In this document: positions 49,701 to 62,725 of the stretch, piece after piece | Layout of the letters: every line of letters starts with the position of its first letter | Numbering within the stretch: position 1 is the stretch's first letter | Source of the DNA: Pocillopora verrucosa | Lineage: Eukaryota > Cnidaria > Anthozoa > Scleractinia > Pocilloporidae | Reading direction: 5' to 3' | Assembly (NCBI RefSeq): GCF_036669915.1 | Contig: NC_089320.1 | Coordinates: 9,487,233 to 9,551,232 of the forward strand | Length of the DNA: 64,000 bases | Program-made: the position numbers and the translations under genes | The notes under the pieces: model-generated | What the model was told of the DNA's origin: nothing | Seen by the model: only the letters and a program-made list of their open reading frames with translations | Databases searched by the model: none

Positions 49701-52700
49701 GCATCTTGGAAGGGAACCTAGGGTTGAGAATTGGACATACTGATTTTTATCAAGCATGGGACTTATCAAATTTAGTTGTAATCATTGTGTTTCCTTCATG
49801 TGATCCTTTGATTGTGTTTAAGTAACCCCAGTTAGGTGCACTGTAGAGGCTGTCAGTACACAACCATAGTGCGTCCTTATTGAGCACTACTTGTATTCAA
49901 GAGGATAACTGCTGCCTCCTGAGGTGCTCTTATTGTAGCTTAGGGGATCATTTCTTATCTCCCTTACTGTTCAAGATTTATTATTTTTGATAAAATGTCA
50001 TGTTTTCACTTCTATAAGTCAACTTGAAAAGTGTTGAACCTACTAGCTTTTCTGTTTCCAATAATTGTCATGATGTGTTTGAACTCTTAAAAGATACAGA
50101 TTAGGTATTTTGTTATTTATTTGAACTACTGCTTCTGGGGACCAACAAAAATATTACAAAGCTCAGAAAAAGTGGTCTCTTCAGCCACTTGGTTTGCTCC
50201 ATTGGGAGAGCACTTGACTGCTCTATGGGAGGTTAAGAGTTCCAGCCTCAGAATGACTGCATCAGCAAATAGGATCTTAAAATAAAGGAGAATGTGCAGT
50301 CTTAGCATGTCCTCAGTAGATATTTGGACATCCTAGACTCTTGAATGAGAACTGTAAAGGGTAGGCCCTTTTTCTTGTATCTTCAAATTCAATCAGTTAA
50401 TTAGCTGGAGTGATTAAAGAACCCAAGCAGATGTGCTATTTCTAAAGATTAGTGATTGAAATTATGCCTGTGGTAACCAGGTAGTCAGTCTGTGTTGCAG
50501 CAGGTCCAAATTAGATTATCACTGCCAAATTACAACCTGCTTAATCAACCAGACAAAATGAATGAATAAGTGAACAGTTAAACAGAAATCAAATATACAA
50601 AACTATCATAATTATTATTGTTGTTATTATTTACTAGAATGGGTGCAACTGTGTTTGTACAGCCCCTAGATTTGGTCAAAAACAGGATGCAGATGAGTGG
50701 TGAGCATTTATTTTTTATTTTTAAATTTCAAATTCCAGGTATTGTATTTCTGTTGTTCTGATTGGTTCACTCTACACTGCTTAAAAGCTCTTATACAGAA
50801 TTGCCTTATTTAGAAAATGTTTTATTCAGGTGTTGCTAAGCTGGATTAACTTTTGGCTGGAAACAAACACTTCTCCTGTACATTGTGGATAATTTAATGT
50901 AATAAAACAGTTATTCCGTATGCATTTGTTGGATACAAGATTGATTGGCTGTGGCCAACAGGGTGCCATATCTAACGCATGCACATGGAATAACTGTTAA
51001 ATGACAATCTGAATCAGTTACATTAAATTTCACTTAATGTTATCCCACGCAATGTCATCTGATATTTCCTGTCGTTTCTTATTCATCAGGACTTAAGTTT
51101 ACCCTGGATTAAAACAACTGACTGTTTGAATGTTAATTCCTTTTAGTTTTATGTTTATGTTGGATTAATGTAGCTGTTAGCAAGCTAATTGGATGAACAA
51201 TGATTTTTGTTAAGTGTTATCCAAGGTTTTCATGCACAGATAATTTCACCATTGAACAATTACAAAGTTGGACTTTGTGAGGTTAATATTGATGCAAAAT
51301 ACTCCCACATACAGGAAGCTGTTGTCTATAAATATTTCAATTGCCTGAAGACTTTTCAACATTACATGTGTCTCAATATTATTCATTTAGGGGTTGGTGG
51401 TGCTGCAAAAGCACACAAAAGTAGTCTACATGCAATTGCCTCCATTCTGAGACAAGAAGGAGTTTTTGGTGTCTATAATGGGTTAGTTTGTTGAATAATG
51501 CAAACATGTAATTGAGCACTTATGGTCTTTTTTGTAATTATTGTATTTGCTGTGTTCGATAACTTAGCTATCTCTCTGTGACATAATGACTTGCAGGGCT
51601 TGAATGAGTTAACATTTCTTTGTACAGATTATCTGCTGGTCTGTTAAGGCAAGCAACTTACACAACAACACGACTGGGTGTGTTTACTTCGCTCATGGAA
51701 AAATTTAAGAGGTTGGTGATAGAAATTACCATTTTTAGAGCAGGGTCAGAACTATCTGAAATATTACCGTAAAGGGTCCCTTGATCTACATATACCCTGA
51801 CAAGGGTTTCAATAAGTTTTGATGTAGATGGTAAAGACTACAAAGTAATCAGCTAATGGAAGAGTGATCTGTACTCTAATGGTGATGATTTCAGGGAAAA
51901 TAGGCAGTGATTTTGCTTAAGACTGATGGCAAATTTTGCAGATCACTGGCTCTTCTTGAAACCCCTGTATGAAAGGCCTGTCACAATGCTACATTTTACA
52001 CTGATTATTGTACATCTATGCCTGACCTGCCATTGAAATATTTTCTACTTCAATTGTAACATCTTTGTTTAAAGAGCTTGAAATGATGAAAAGATATTGT
52101 GGCTCTCTGAAATTCTGACTTTAGTTTTAACATAAAACACTTTTCTAATTATTATGCCTTGACAATTCCTTTTTTAAACTATCAGCTGTTATCAGGTAAT
52201 GTTTTAGGTAAGATGTATTGGGTGAGCTGGATGGAGAGAGAAAGCCACATTATTTACTTACAAGTCTTATTTGGCATTCTGTATATGACACAATATTCTT
52301 TGCAAGCCTTTTTCAAATTATTTCCCAATCTGCCTTATTTAGTAGTTTGTGGATAGGATCCGCATAGAAAAACACATATCATCCATAAAGAACTGAGTCT
52401 GGCTCTCTAATTTCATGCCACAAAGCATCTAAGGTTATTAACCATTTACTACTGACCGTGCTTCATAAGCCAATGTGCAAACTGTCTTAAACTAATCTTT
52501 CTGCATTGACCAAATCCAATTTGAAATGACTGAAAAACTTGCTCAACAGCCAAATAAATGGAAACATGCTCTGTGTTGAGGAGCTGGTAGACCAGATGAA
52601 ATTAGGAGAACTGCATCTCAATCCACTGGTCATGAAGTAGAGAGGGGTGGGGAGAGTGCATTGAGGTGAATTGGTTAGTGAACATTGTAAAATTGTTTTT

Positions 52701-55700
52701 GAGCCTCTTCAAATCGACCTGCTAGGTGGATTTTTAGGCCCAAGGATGGGGACCCTCAACTCTCCTCCCTAATTGTTTGCTTTCCTAGCTTAATTATTAA
52801 CAGGAAATTAATTTTAAAAAGTTTGCATCTTATATTGTGCAAATAAACTACATGTAGTTAACGGTTTGGAATAGTATCTAGATAAACACTTATATTAACT
52901 TATGTATAAGATTTTTAGCTGTCATGTTTTATCTTTATAATCACTTCAATTGTGATTGTTATGTTTTTTGTTTAGCCCCGATGGAACTCCACCTTCTTTT
53001 CTCATGAAATGTGCTCTAGGTTAGTGTTTCTACCTAATTGTTATTAACAATAGTAGCACAAGTGATAGGCTACTACAGTTTTGTTTTGATCAAATTTGAT
53101 GGATTCTGCCCTGTTAGCCTGTTTAAGGTGTAAAAATGTGGAAATGTTTTTGACAACATATATGCAACAAGGGTAAAAGTGGCACAAGTTTCTTAAATTG
53201 GTCAAGAGATTGGAAGTTGTAAAAGTAGAAAACAGTTAACTGTTTTTCACTACTGATGCATAATTGCAGTTGTAGGGTTGACCACAATTATCAGTTACTG
53301 ATGTAGGGAAGACTCATGCAGTCTCACTTTCAAGAAGACATTCTCTGTATAAAGAGTGTATTTATTACAATGCAACATTTCTAAACAACTTGAGCACCTT
53401 GAACCACTTTTCTTTGTACAAGTAAATGTTTGGAAATTGAAGGGTGATCATTGTTTTAATTCAGGAATGACAGCTGGAGCTGTAGGCTCATTTATTGGTA
53501 CACCAGCAGAGATATCCCTCATAAGAATGACTTCAGATGGAAGGTTTGTTACAACATTATTTATATAGACGTAATATGTCGTAAGAAATCTAGATGCAGA
53601 CAATACAATCAGTGGTATTGTAAGTGGAGTTTTCTTGGGGCAAGATAGCAATACCTGTAGATCTGTTCCTCCCTTGTAGCACAGCAGTTGGCATGTTTAT
53701 TACTTCACATATAACAGTAAGAGTTGTATCCCACACCCAATAAGACCGGACTCTTTATTGTGCACTTAGGTCCGAGTATTACAATTGTATTAAGACATTA
53801 TCCAACTCCAACTTGACAATCTTTCCTTTATCTTTCCCTGTCTGCTTGAAACCATGTTTTTGTAGTGAGAAACAGTAAGCTGTTAGCTCATTGGAGTCAG
53901 AGGGCTGTTAAACTACCTTTTTAAACTAAAGGTTACGTTTTCTTGTAGATTTTTGCAAGCTAAGGTGACATATTTACTGGTATTATCTTTCATTCAAATG
54001 AATTATGAAAGGTGATGTTTCTTGCACGAGCCCTTCGCTAGAGATGCGCTATTGGAAACAAGGAGGGGGCAGGTAGCACAGAACCCTTGAAATCACTGAA
54101 ACCTCGTACATGTACGTTCACCTCCTCTCAAAAAAAAATCAACCAAAAAAATAAAGACAATTTGTTTGCCTTCCCCCCCCTCTCCTTCTTTTTGGAGCAA
54201 AGATGTTTTGCTGTGATCCAGCATTAATAAGCAATACACAAAAATAGATAATTTTTAAAAATACCCTACCTAGCAATTGCTCGTTAATAGGTATAACTGA
54301 ACTAATTGTGTTGAACATAAATTCTTTGTTTTATTTAACAGGCTTCCTGTAGAACAACAGCGCAAATATACAAGTGTGTTCAATGCCTTGTACAGAATAA
54401 CTAAGGAGGAAGGAATTCTGACTCTTTGGAGGGTAAGAATGATTCGATAAAAATAGTTTAAGATTCATTAACGCCGGCAAGCCGTTTATGTATCCACTGA
54501 TCCAACTGAGCACAGGGCTATAAAATGTTGAAAACTCTTTGGTGAACAAGGCTCTTTTGAAGATATTAGGCAGACAGGTCTCTAGGCGTCTCGGTGCTTT
54601 ACTTTATTTTGAACTCTTTTGTAGGGATGTGGGCCAACTGTTTTTCGAGCTGTTGTAGTGAATGCAGCGCAGCTGGCGACATACTCTCAAGCAAAACAAG
54701 GCTTGCTCTCCACAGGTTTGTTGAATTACAGAAGCCTTTCATATCCTAATGTCTCCTTACTGTGGTCATGTCTTTAGCTCAAACGAATTTAAGACCCATG
54801 TTTTCCTTGCTTTACAGTGTCGTTAACAAGATCTTAAATGCATGAAAAGATCTTAGATGCATGACGAAATGTCTGATGGTTTATTTGGTGTGTAGAAGAA
54901 AAACGTCCGGGTCCACATGAGATGAGCACATGTAGGATTCTAGGTTACACTTCGCACGCTGCACCTCACGATTATTAAAGGATCATATTAGTTGTGCAAT
55001 AATTGAAAACATTGATGTTTGTGTTTGCAGCTTATTTTAAAGATGATTTGCTGTGCCACTTTGCAGCCAGCATGATAAGTGGTTTGGCGACTACTTTAGC
55101 TTCTATGCCTGTTGATATCGCCAAAACTAGGTTAGTAATAACTTTTCTCATTTAAATAAATTGAGATATATACTTGTACAGCTGAGAGTTGCAACAGAAT
55201 TACAACGCATGGCAACCACCTACTTGTGTAATAAAGAATTAATGGGCCTCGATAGCAGAATAACATTGAAACTTTCAACTTTAGTTGGTTGATAGCATCT
55301 AAGCCGTTCAGTATTTATCGTTCCAACCTTTTTTGTAGGATTCAAAATATGAAGATTATCGATGGAAAGCCTGAATATCGTGGAGCCCTGGTAAGAATCT
55401 TTTAAAGCTAATTGTTTTCAAAAGTGCGACGAACCCTTTTCGAATATGATTATTTATGGCCTGCACTATTGCCACTATGGTGTTCAAAGTCCGTCACACG
55501 TGATTGTTTTTCTTTTTCCAACTTTCTTTCACAGTCTCTAGCCGAGAGACCCAAGTTCCCTCTATCGCCGCCAAGTTTATAGTCCTCCTAGTTATCCACA
55601 AGTAGACTCTGAAGTAAAGAAAAAGCGCCATGAATTACCCTATTCATTCCTTTCTTTTGCTTGTGTTTCAGGACGTTTTTGTGAGAGTGAGCCGTCAGGA

Positions 55701-55842
55701 AGGGATTTTCGCGTTGTGGAAAGGATTCACACCATACTATTTTCGTCTTGGTCCGCACACTGTTCTAACGTTTATCTTCCTCGAACAATTTCAAAAGCTG
55801 GCGAAAAACTTCTATGGTGTGTCTAGTGGTGGCGGTCTTTGA
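46728..55842 (+). CDS. SLC25A11: Mitochondrial 2-oxoglutarate/malate carrier (11 exons, 309 aa)
   Basis: This inner-membrane carrier exchanges 2-oxoglutarate for malate in the malate-aspartate shuttle. Exons: 46728-46792, 50638-50699, 51391-51481, 51628-51711, 52976-53019, 53465-53543, 54342-54432, 54625-54715, 55031-55130, 55339-55390, 55672-55842. All junctions are GT-AG, phases agree, total 930 bp; human SLC25A11 has 314 residues. The three carrier repeats show signature motifs PLDLVKNRMQ, PAEISLIRM and PVDIAKTRIQ, each followed by a G-rich matrix helix and EG motif (RQEGVFGVYNG, KEEGILTLWRG, RQEGIFALWKG). PAEISLIRM and FIGTPAE are typical of the oxoglutarate branch. There is no cleavable presequence, as usual for the family. 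Intron 1 (3.8 kb) and intron 2 carry inverted-repeat elements. The start ATG follows GAAACT and gives the conserved short N-terminus. Confidence 0.95.
47247..48111. mobile_element. Inverted-repeat element with GGGAT subterminal repeats in SLC25A11 intron 1
   Basis: The left end is GAGGGTCTCCAATAGG and the right end, reverse-complemented, GAGGGTTCCCAAAAGG. Subterminal GGGATCCGGGATCGGG-like and GGGATT repeats lie at 47269-47395 on the left and 48014-48090 on the right. No transposase frame is present. The architecture resembles the element at 22.9-24.5 kb. Length about 865 bases. Confidence 0.55.
50906..50998. repeat. Short palindromic MITE-like element
   Basis: Terminal inverted repeats AACAGTTATTCCGTATGC and, reverse-complemented from the right, AACAGTTATTCCATGTGC enclose about 57 bases. 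It lies in SLC25A11 intron 2. Confidence 0.6.
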
Positions 55843-57685
55843 GGATAGGTCAGCTTGGCTGTGATGAATGATTCTTGTACAGTTACAAATTCATCTTCTG
55901 AATGACATGGAGGGATCATTTGACATAGGAAGAATTTATTAATAAGTTCAATAATGTTTAGGCGATGGTCATTGCAAATAGCTATGCAGAAATAATTAAT
56001 TTCAATGACGAATAAGACTCCATAGACCTACTGAGACGGCGATGGTCTCCGTCTTGGACAGTGAGCTCACCATGTCTTATTCTGAAGATACATGGATTAA
56101 CGAATGAGACCTGAAAACTCTGCAAATACGTAATGACTGTATGAAACTCCTGTATAGGTAACTTATTGGTAAATTTTTGCGATGTTGGTATTAAATTTGT
56201 TATGTTTTATAGCTTCAGCGATCATTTTTTCAAAAACAAATGTCTTTATACGTATGCCAATTTTTTCTTAACATCTCAAGCCAAGACTTGGAAATGGGAA
56301 TTTCGATCGTGAAACCTTATGGTTGATATCCTTATTATTTGTTTACTCCCATCGATTTTATTATTTTTTGGACAGAGACACTTAGTAAATAAAAAGATTA
56401 TCGTTCATGTCTTTGAAACTCGGTAATTGAAAGACAAATTTCACACAAAGGTAATTTGGCTCAAGAATTTGTTAGATGGAGACGATAACGGGTTAGCTTG
56501 GCATGCAAAAAAAAAGGTGAGTGTCTCATTTGAATCTTGTAAACTCGAGCGATTTTAATCTGCTCTTTCGATACAATTCTGTGACCATTTACCCATCCTG
56601 ATTAACCCTCATCTGAAAAATACATTTTTGCTTTCGATTCATAGTTTTTAAATTTGTTTTGTGGAAGGAACTGAAATTGCAGAAATGAAAGGTGTACAAG
56701 ACAGCTCTATGTGGCTTCAAAAAATTGACAAAACAAAGATCAAATATTCTTCCGGGCGAGAGAGTAACCTTTGCATTCATTATCCGTTCACGTCACACAA
56801 TTTCTGTCAGAAACAAAATTTAAAAGCAAGATCGAGGTTTTCGGTAAATGTTGAAGGCTGAGTAAAGCTTTGACAAAAGTTGGAAAATTTAATCTATTTC
56901 CTTTCATAGGAACATTTATTGCATAAAATTTAAGATAACTGTTGACAGTTGTTTACACAATATAAGACGCTGACCTGTATCCTCTCAGCAGTATAAGAAT
57001 GAGTCTTATTATCTTTGAGGCACCAAATCACTAACAAGCTTTGCCGAGTGTTCTGCTCCTTTTTTCAAGAGAGCGACAAACATTTTCTATCGAAATTATC
57101 CTTAATAGGAAACATATTTGTTTTTGCAGCTGTTTTTAAGCTTGTTAACTTAATTTGTCTAGTGAGTAATCTGGTGGTTACAGAACACAAATGTGGTTAA
57201 ATTTTCTTCGTAGTAAACATTCTAGCAAATAAGTGTCACAGCATTTGCGCAAGAAACCAATAGCCAGAGAGAAATTTCAGAGTATGCCTTCGAACCGTCA
57301 ACCATGAGAACACGGAGATATTCAAATATTCATAGATGAACTTTGTTATCAATTACTCTGACATAATTAGCCATTAATTATTTGCACAGAATGGGTGAAG
57401 TCTTAGAGGTGAACCGCAAGTTGCTGAAAAGGACATCGATTTTCTTAGCATAGAACTGATTTGAACCAGTGAAAAACCAAGTTGTTTTGTAACTGAAAGA
57501 GTAAGATAACTTGCTTTTCCCTGTAGAACTCTGACGGAGCGGTTTCAGCGATCTGGAAAAAACGTTCAGTGGAATCAAACACATGTTTATTACGAAATGA
57601 GCTCATGAATTTCAAATGATTTTTAGCTTGTAAAGGAATGAGAGCATTACAAACGCATAATTAGAGCACCAGGGACGAGTTGGAC
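55843..57685. other. SLC25A11 3' region and upstream region of K+ channel gene
   Basis: No further coding exon is supported. The first part is SLC25A11 3' UTR up to a poly(A) signal at 56388; the rest should include the channel's promoter and 5' UTR. The channel coding frame opens at 57686 with no upstream splice acceptor that I could assign. Confidence 0.5.
56388..56393 (+). terminator. Candidate poly(A) signal of SLC25A11
   Basis: AATAAA on the plus strand, about 545 bases after the SLC25A11 stop at 55842. Confidence 0.45.
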
Positions 57686-60498
57686 ATGGAAAGACTTCGC
57701 TTTATGGGCAAGAATTCCAACGAAAATGAAGCAGAAGTGGCAGCAGTCATGAACAGAGATGACAAGTCTTGTCATAGGAAGATCGATTGGAACGCTGTAA
57801 ACAGAGGGCCAAGGATTGTTATAAATATTTCTGGGCAGCGATACGAGACCTATGAAAAGACGCTTGAATTATTTCCTGAGTCACTTCTTGGAGATAAAGA
57901 AAGAAGAAAGGACTTCTATGATCCGGTTAACAATGAATTTTTTTTCGACCGTAACCGCATTTGCTTCGAGTCGATACTAGCTTACTACCAAACAAACGGA
58001 ATTCTTATAAGGCCGCAAAGTATTCCACGGAAGGTATTTATAAGCGATGTTCGCTTCTTTGATCTCGGACCAAAGGCTTTGGTTCAAGCTGGTGAAGGAT
58101 TGGAACAGCCTGTCGAACAAAATAAACGACCTTTACCAAAGAACAAAATACAGAGAAAAGTATGGGAGTTATTTGAACATCCAGACACTTCGAATTTTGC
58201 GCGAGGAATCGCCATTTGGTCCGTTTGTATAATTATCTTATCAATAGCTCTTTTTTGCGTCGAGACTTTGCCGCAGTTTCAGGAGGAGCCAGCTAAAACA
58301 GTTAATGGAACAGTCACTTCGTTTGCATCGAAAAAGAAAACAGATAACCCATTCTTCCTCATTGAAGCATTTTGCATCACCTGGTTTACATTAGAGTATG
58401 TAATTCGTTTCATTTTTAGCCCAAACAAGTGGAAATTCTTCATTTCAGTGCTAAATATGATTGACTTGGTTTCCATTATACCGTTCTATATAACTCTGCC
58501 TATGGAGGATTCAGGTAATGTTTCGTCACTCGCAGTTCTTCGCTCCGTCCGTCTCGTGCGAGTCTTTCGTATTTTCAAACTGTCGCGTTACTCGCGTGGA
58601 CTTCAAATTCTTGGTCACACTCTGAGGGCGAGCTTGAGAGAGTTAGGCCTTCTGTTTTTCTTCCTCTGTATGGGAGTTGTTCTGTTCTCCAGTGCTGTCT
58701 ATTATGCAGAAATCAGCAATGAGGATGGAAATGATTTCCTGAGTATTCCTCATTCATTTTGGTGGGCGATTATAACCATGACTACTGTGGGCTATGGAGA
58801 CATAACACCCAAGACTCTTGGTATGTATCCTATATGACTTTGGTTTTAAATATTTGCTCTTAAAGTTTGTTATTTTCTCATTATTGAATATTTCGTGGCT
58901 CTCGAAACTGATTACTATAAGTAAGTTTTGGTCACGAATCAAGAAATAACACACTTACGAGAATTGAATAGAAATCACGGTATCTCTAGATGACACTTTG
59001 TTTTAATCCATTGTTTACATCTGTGGGTAGAAATCAAACTGACCTTCATTTGTAGATCATCAAAAGGCAATCGTGTAAATACAGAACAGTTGTAAGAATT
59101 ACCGAAGCCTAAAATTGCAAGTCAAAAATTCCTGCCTTTGGTAGGAGACAATTTTTCTTAGAAAAATTCACGCGTCGATGATTTTCACTCGAAACCTGGC
59201 GCTACAGGATTTTTTGAAACAATGCATTATTTAATTTCCATGTCATCTATTTTGAATATGTAACTGTGGGATATGACATTCTTAAGAAAAGAACCCCTGC
59301 AAATGGAAACAGTGCTCGCCAGTAGTCTTGCAGAAAGCCGTGTATCTGATACAGCGATAAGCCTGATAAGTGACTTTCACTTAATTAAGGATCCTATGAA
59401 AATCTTACATCTGAGTGATCTATCAAAAGTGAGTGTTTGCTTTAGGTAAAGAATGCAATCAGAATGAGGCGTAAAAAAATCAGCGATTCTGACGCATTCT
59501 ACAAACAGGGCACTTCATTAGTTAAGTACGTTTTAAGACAAAAACAAATAAGGTATTTTAAATGTTCTCGCCAGCATACTACTCGCAATTTGTGACTTAA
59601 GGCAGCATCCTTTGGGATGTTCACCTTGAATTTCATGTCGCCTATCGAGGATCTGATAAACCGCAACTCAGTCATACCGCAAGAAAATCCAAATCTTTTA
59701 TCCTCCCCTCATCATAACAAACAAATATCGCAATGATGTAAAACGTCCAAAAACGCACACTGAGGTAGAAGCACTGGTGAAAGAGCGCGCGCCTTGATTC
59801 AGCGTACACCTACTAGTCAACCAGGCCTGTGTTCCCGTGTTGGATAAAGACTTCTTTTATATTTGTTTTTTAAGAAAGAGCTATCTTATCGGGTTTTCAT
59901 AGTTCTTATTTTAAAACAAGTTATAGGAAAAATAAAGTGGGTACAATTAAAACTCCTAAGATTATTAGCCTTTTAAGGCATCTTACTGAGTGTAGGGCCG
60001 TTTGTCTGGGAACTAGCGATTGACTCCGACTATTATTCACGTTATCCTGCAGGTGGAAAGTTAGTTGGCTGTTTCTGTGCCATCACAGGTGTGTTAGCCA
60101 TTGCTTTACCAGTGCCAGTCATAGTCTCGAACTTCGCTTATTACTACTCGAAAGAGAATGATGGAAGGCATTCAAACATGGATGATGAGGATGAAGACGA
60201 CGAAATAGAACAGGAAAATGAGCCAGTAAAGAAAGAAAAACATGTAAAGAAAAAAATCTCATTAAATTGTACTGCAAAGATATGTCGGACAAATAGAGGC
60301 AATGATACAGTACAAATAAAAAGAAAACGAAAATTTGCAACGGTGAATTATCCTGACACGCTGTATAATGCTTTAGATTCCAACGCAAACAAGGATCATC
60401 AAAATGGATTGGCAAATGCCAACCCAGTTAAGGACGAAAACGATCAAAAGAGCCACGAAAAGGAGACTTCTTTGTCGCAAGTAGAGACAATCGTCTAA
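57686..60498 (+). CDS. Shaker-family (Kv1-type) voltage-gated potassium channel subunit (2 exons, 526 aa)
   Basis: It forms a tetrameric plasma-membrane K+ channel opened by depolarisation. Exon 1 is 57686-58820; exon 2 is 60053-60498; GTATGT donor, tgcag acceptor, phase agrees. Residues 42-138 are the T1 tetramerisation domain ([22 protein letters not shown]). S1 is about 172-193, S2 222-244, S3 251-270. S4 (281-305) has Arg286, 289, 292, 295, Lys298 and Arg301 every third residue. S5 is about 319-341. The pore carries TMTTVGYGD (filter 368-372). S6 has the PVP kink at 398-400. An NGT sequon (Asn207) lies in the S1-S2 loop. The cytoplasmic tail is acidic then basic and ends ETIV, a class I PDZ ligand like Shaker's. 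The intron cuts just after the filter. Cnidarians have many Kv1-type paralogues, so no specific symbol is given. Start: ATG at 57686, the first in the open frame. Confidence 0.93.
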
Positions 60499-60949
60499 AC
60501 ACATTCTGGAATACAGGGAGTGTCACGTACGACTAGGGAGACATCACGTTCAGTCATTGGCCCACTCTCAGCTGGCGGGATACCACAATGAGGTTAATAT
60601 GATGACTTACTCTGTTTTCCAAAGTAAGGGCATCTATCTATGGAGGGTTTTCTATGATTGGCAGCCCATTGTGGAACATTCGGTATGACCACGAAAAGGG
60701 CTTCTCAAATGTTACCACTGAAATCTAAGCAGGTAGGAGGCCTTTAAGGCCTCATGAACGTCGGTTTTAAACGGCCTTTGTTGAAACTCATGTATCCCTT
60801 CCACGGCTGCGGATCAGTGTGTTATTCAGGTGATAAAATGAAAAATTTCAGCTCTGGTAAAACCAGCTGTGATCACTGTCCGTTTAAAGACTTTAATTCT
60901 TCGTTGTCCTCCAGAAGAGGTTATAAAAGAGAAAGACGTTCCTTCCCCT

Positions 60950-60955
60950 AATAAA
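60950..60955 (+). terminator. Candidate poly(A) signal of K+ channel gene
   Basis: AATAAA on the plus strand about 450 bases after the channel stop at 60498. Confidence 0.45.
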
Positions 60956-61285
60956 CACGGTTTACAGTGACCGAGACTGTGCGCAAAATACAAAAGATTT
61001 GTTGAAATTCTTGTTGAAATTTCTGTAGATAGAAGTTAGGCTTCGGGAGAACTGATGGTAGAAAGGGACGAGAGATTTTCCAGCCTGGCCAGTGGTTTTG
61101 AACTTGGAACTGAAATTCACGGCAAATCATGCCGCGTTAGTCTTTTGACTTAAATAAATACCAAAAATATATTCAAATCTGTTTCAGTTATTTGAAGTTA
61201 AACCTTATAATTTCTCCTTCATTAATGAAACTATTAAATTTTTCTACTTTAGGAAACAACCTTCCCAATTCTATGATAATTTGGT

Positions 61286-61375
61286 CAGATGTAAATTGGC
61301 CACCGTAAAGAGTTTTTAAAGCTCACATATAAATAGAGCGCTAGCCCTTCATCAGAGCAAATTTCTTTGGCATCG
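61286..61375 (-). repeat. Penelope-type terminal-repeat fragment, hammerhead core destroyed
   Basis: The plus strand reads GTAAATTGGCCACCGTAAAG, then an altered stretch, then gcgctagcccttcatcagagc. The minus strand therefore keeps CTGATGAAGGGCTAGCGCTC, but GAAACGTC is replaced by unrelated AT-rich sequence. Same orientation as the 45.8 kb copy. Confidence 0.65.
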
Positions 61376-61624
61376 TGGTCATTACGAGTAGCAATTTTTC
61401 AGTTTTTTTTTTCTGTCAACTGGAGTAAATTAAAAACTTGAACGATTCTCTAATTAAAAACTAACAAACAAACAAACCACCTAATAGTTACAAATCAACC
61501 TTACCGGAGCGATTCTCTGGTTATCATTTTTGTGTAGAACGCATGCGCAAGAGACCCGTGGTGGGGTGAACGAACAGTATAAAAAGGGTAAGTTTCTTAA
61601 GAAACAGTGGTGCAGCGTCGGTGG

Positions 61625-61659
61625 ATAATACTTAATTACATGGTAATTAAGTATTATCA
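61625..61659. repeat. Perfect 16-base palindrome with 3-base loop
   Basis: GATAATACTTAATTAC - atg - GTAATTAAGTATTATC. It directly precedes the Penelope terminal-repeat fragment at 61660, where other copies in the window have the shorter palindrome GTTATCAACT/GAGTTGATAAC. Confidence 0.85.
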
Positions 61660-61740
61660 AATGAGTCAATAACGTAAATTGGCCATCGTAAAGAGTTTTA
61701 AAGATGACGTTTCGAGCATTAGCCGTTCGTCATTATTTTG
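61660..61740 (-). repeat. Penelope-type terminal-repeat fragment with near-intact hammerhead
   Basis: The plus strand reads AATAACGTAAATTGGCCATC, then gtaaagagttttaaa, then gatgacgtttcgagcattag. On the minus strand the motif is ATGACGA-A-CGGC-taat-GCTC-GAAACGTC-ATC. The first core base (C of CUGA) is A and stem II is weakened, so activity is unlikely. Confidence 0.65.
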
Positions 61741-62520
61741 TCAAATAATGACTTGCTGTCGCTAAGGATTGTAGTTCCGCTTCATTGCAGGCTGCTTTAA
61801 TTATTGTGGATTGGCTTCGTTTCTCTGCGAAGCATTTAGGAGCTTGTACATTGCAAGCTTTACTGATTCCTGAATAAAACACCCCTGTTAAAAAACAAAA
61901 GCGGCATTAATTGACCAGTTTTTTACCCCAAGTCAACTTCATGTTGAATATGAATTTAAGTTTAAAGAAAAAGAATTGTTTACCGTTGTCACCAAATCCA
62001 GTGTTTTTTTTTTTGCTTTTTTTTGTTTTTTACTTATTCATATCACGACAACTACACTTTGGAAAAATTTAGTTGGTTGATTTAACCCATTTGAGTTGAG
62101 GCAATGCAAAATAATCATTTTGGTTTTATGAAAATGCCAGAACAAACCATAGAAACTCGATGAAAATGCCAAAAAAGAGCATTTTTACTTTTCTCTCTGA
62201 CTTTTTAAGCTCCCCTGTACATAGCTTGTTCTGTAGATGCAATTCAGCGCCCGTATATTTTACAAGCCTCGAGGAAATCGTCAGTTTCATCCCTAACACC
62301 TGTTGTCAAATGCTTAGCTATGTTTTTATGTTTTTAAAACCATTGTCGCTGTTGAAATACTAGGATCAGATTGGAAAGACCCTTAGAAAAGTCACGAAAC
62401 TGATAGAATCGTAGTCGTTTATGATCAATTAAGTGGGAAAAGGGTATGTCTGGTCAAAAAAAAAAGAACAATTATTGTTGTAAAGTGGGCGGGAAAATTG
62501 AGTATCCTCAGGGCCCTTAA

Positions 62521-62725
62521 CCCTTTAACTCCCAATATCTCTTTAGCAACTCTCCTTACTGTCTGCCATACAGTTCTTGTGATGTTAGTTTTGAGAATTT
62601 GGTATTGGATCAGCTAATAATCCTCTAGCTTATATTTTTCTTTATTCTCATCAATTTGCCCGCTTGATATTGTCTTGATATCGTAAGGAGAAATTATGTC
62701 TTGGTCACTTATGGGAGTTAAAGGG
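62521..62725. mobile_element. MITE with CCCTTTAACTCCCA termini
   Basis: Terminal inverted repeats CCCTTTAACTCCCA and TGGGAGTTAAAGGG match perfectly over 14 bases and enclose about 177 bases of non-coding sequence. A possible diverged relative of the left end (aaccctttcactccc) occurs at about 15033 in FHAD1 intron 10. Confidence 0.75.
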
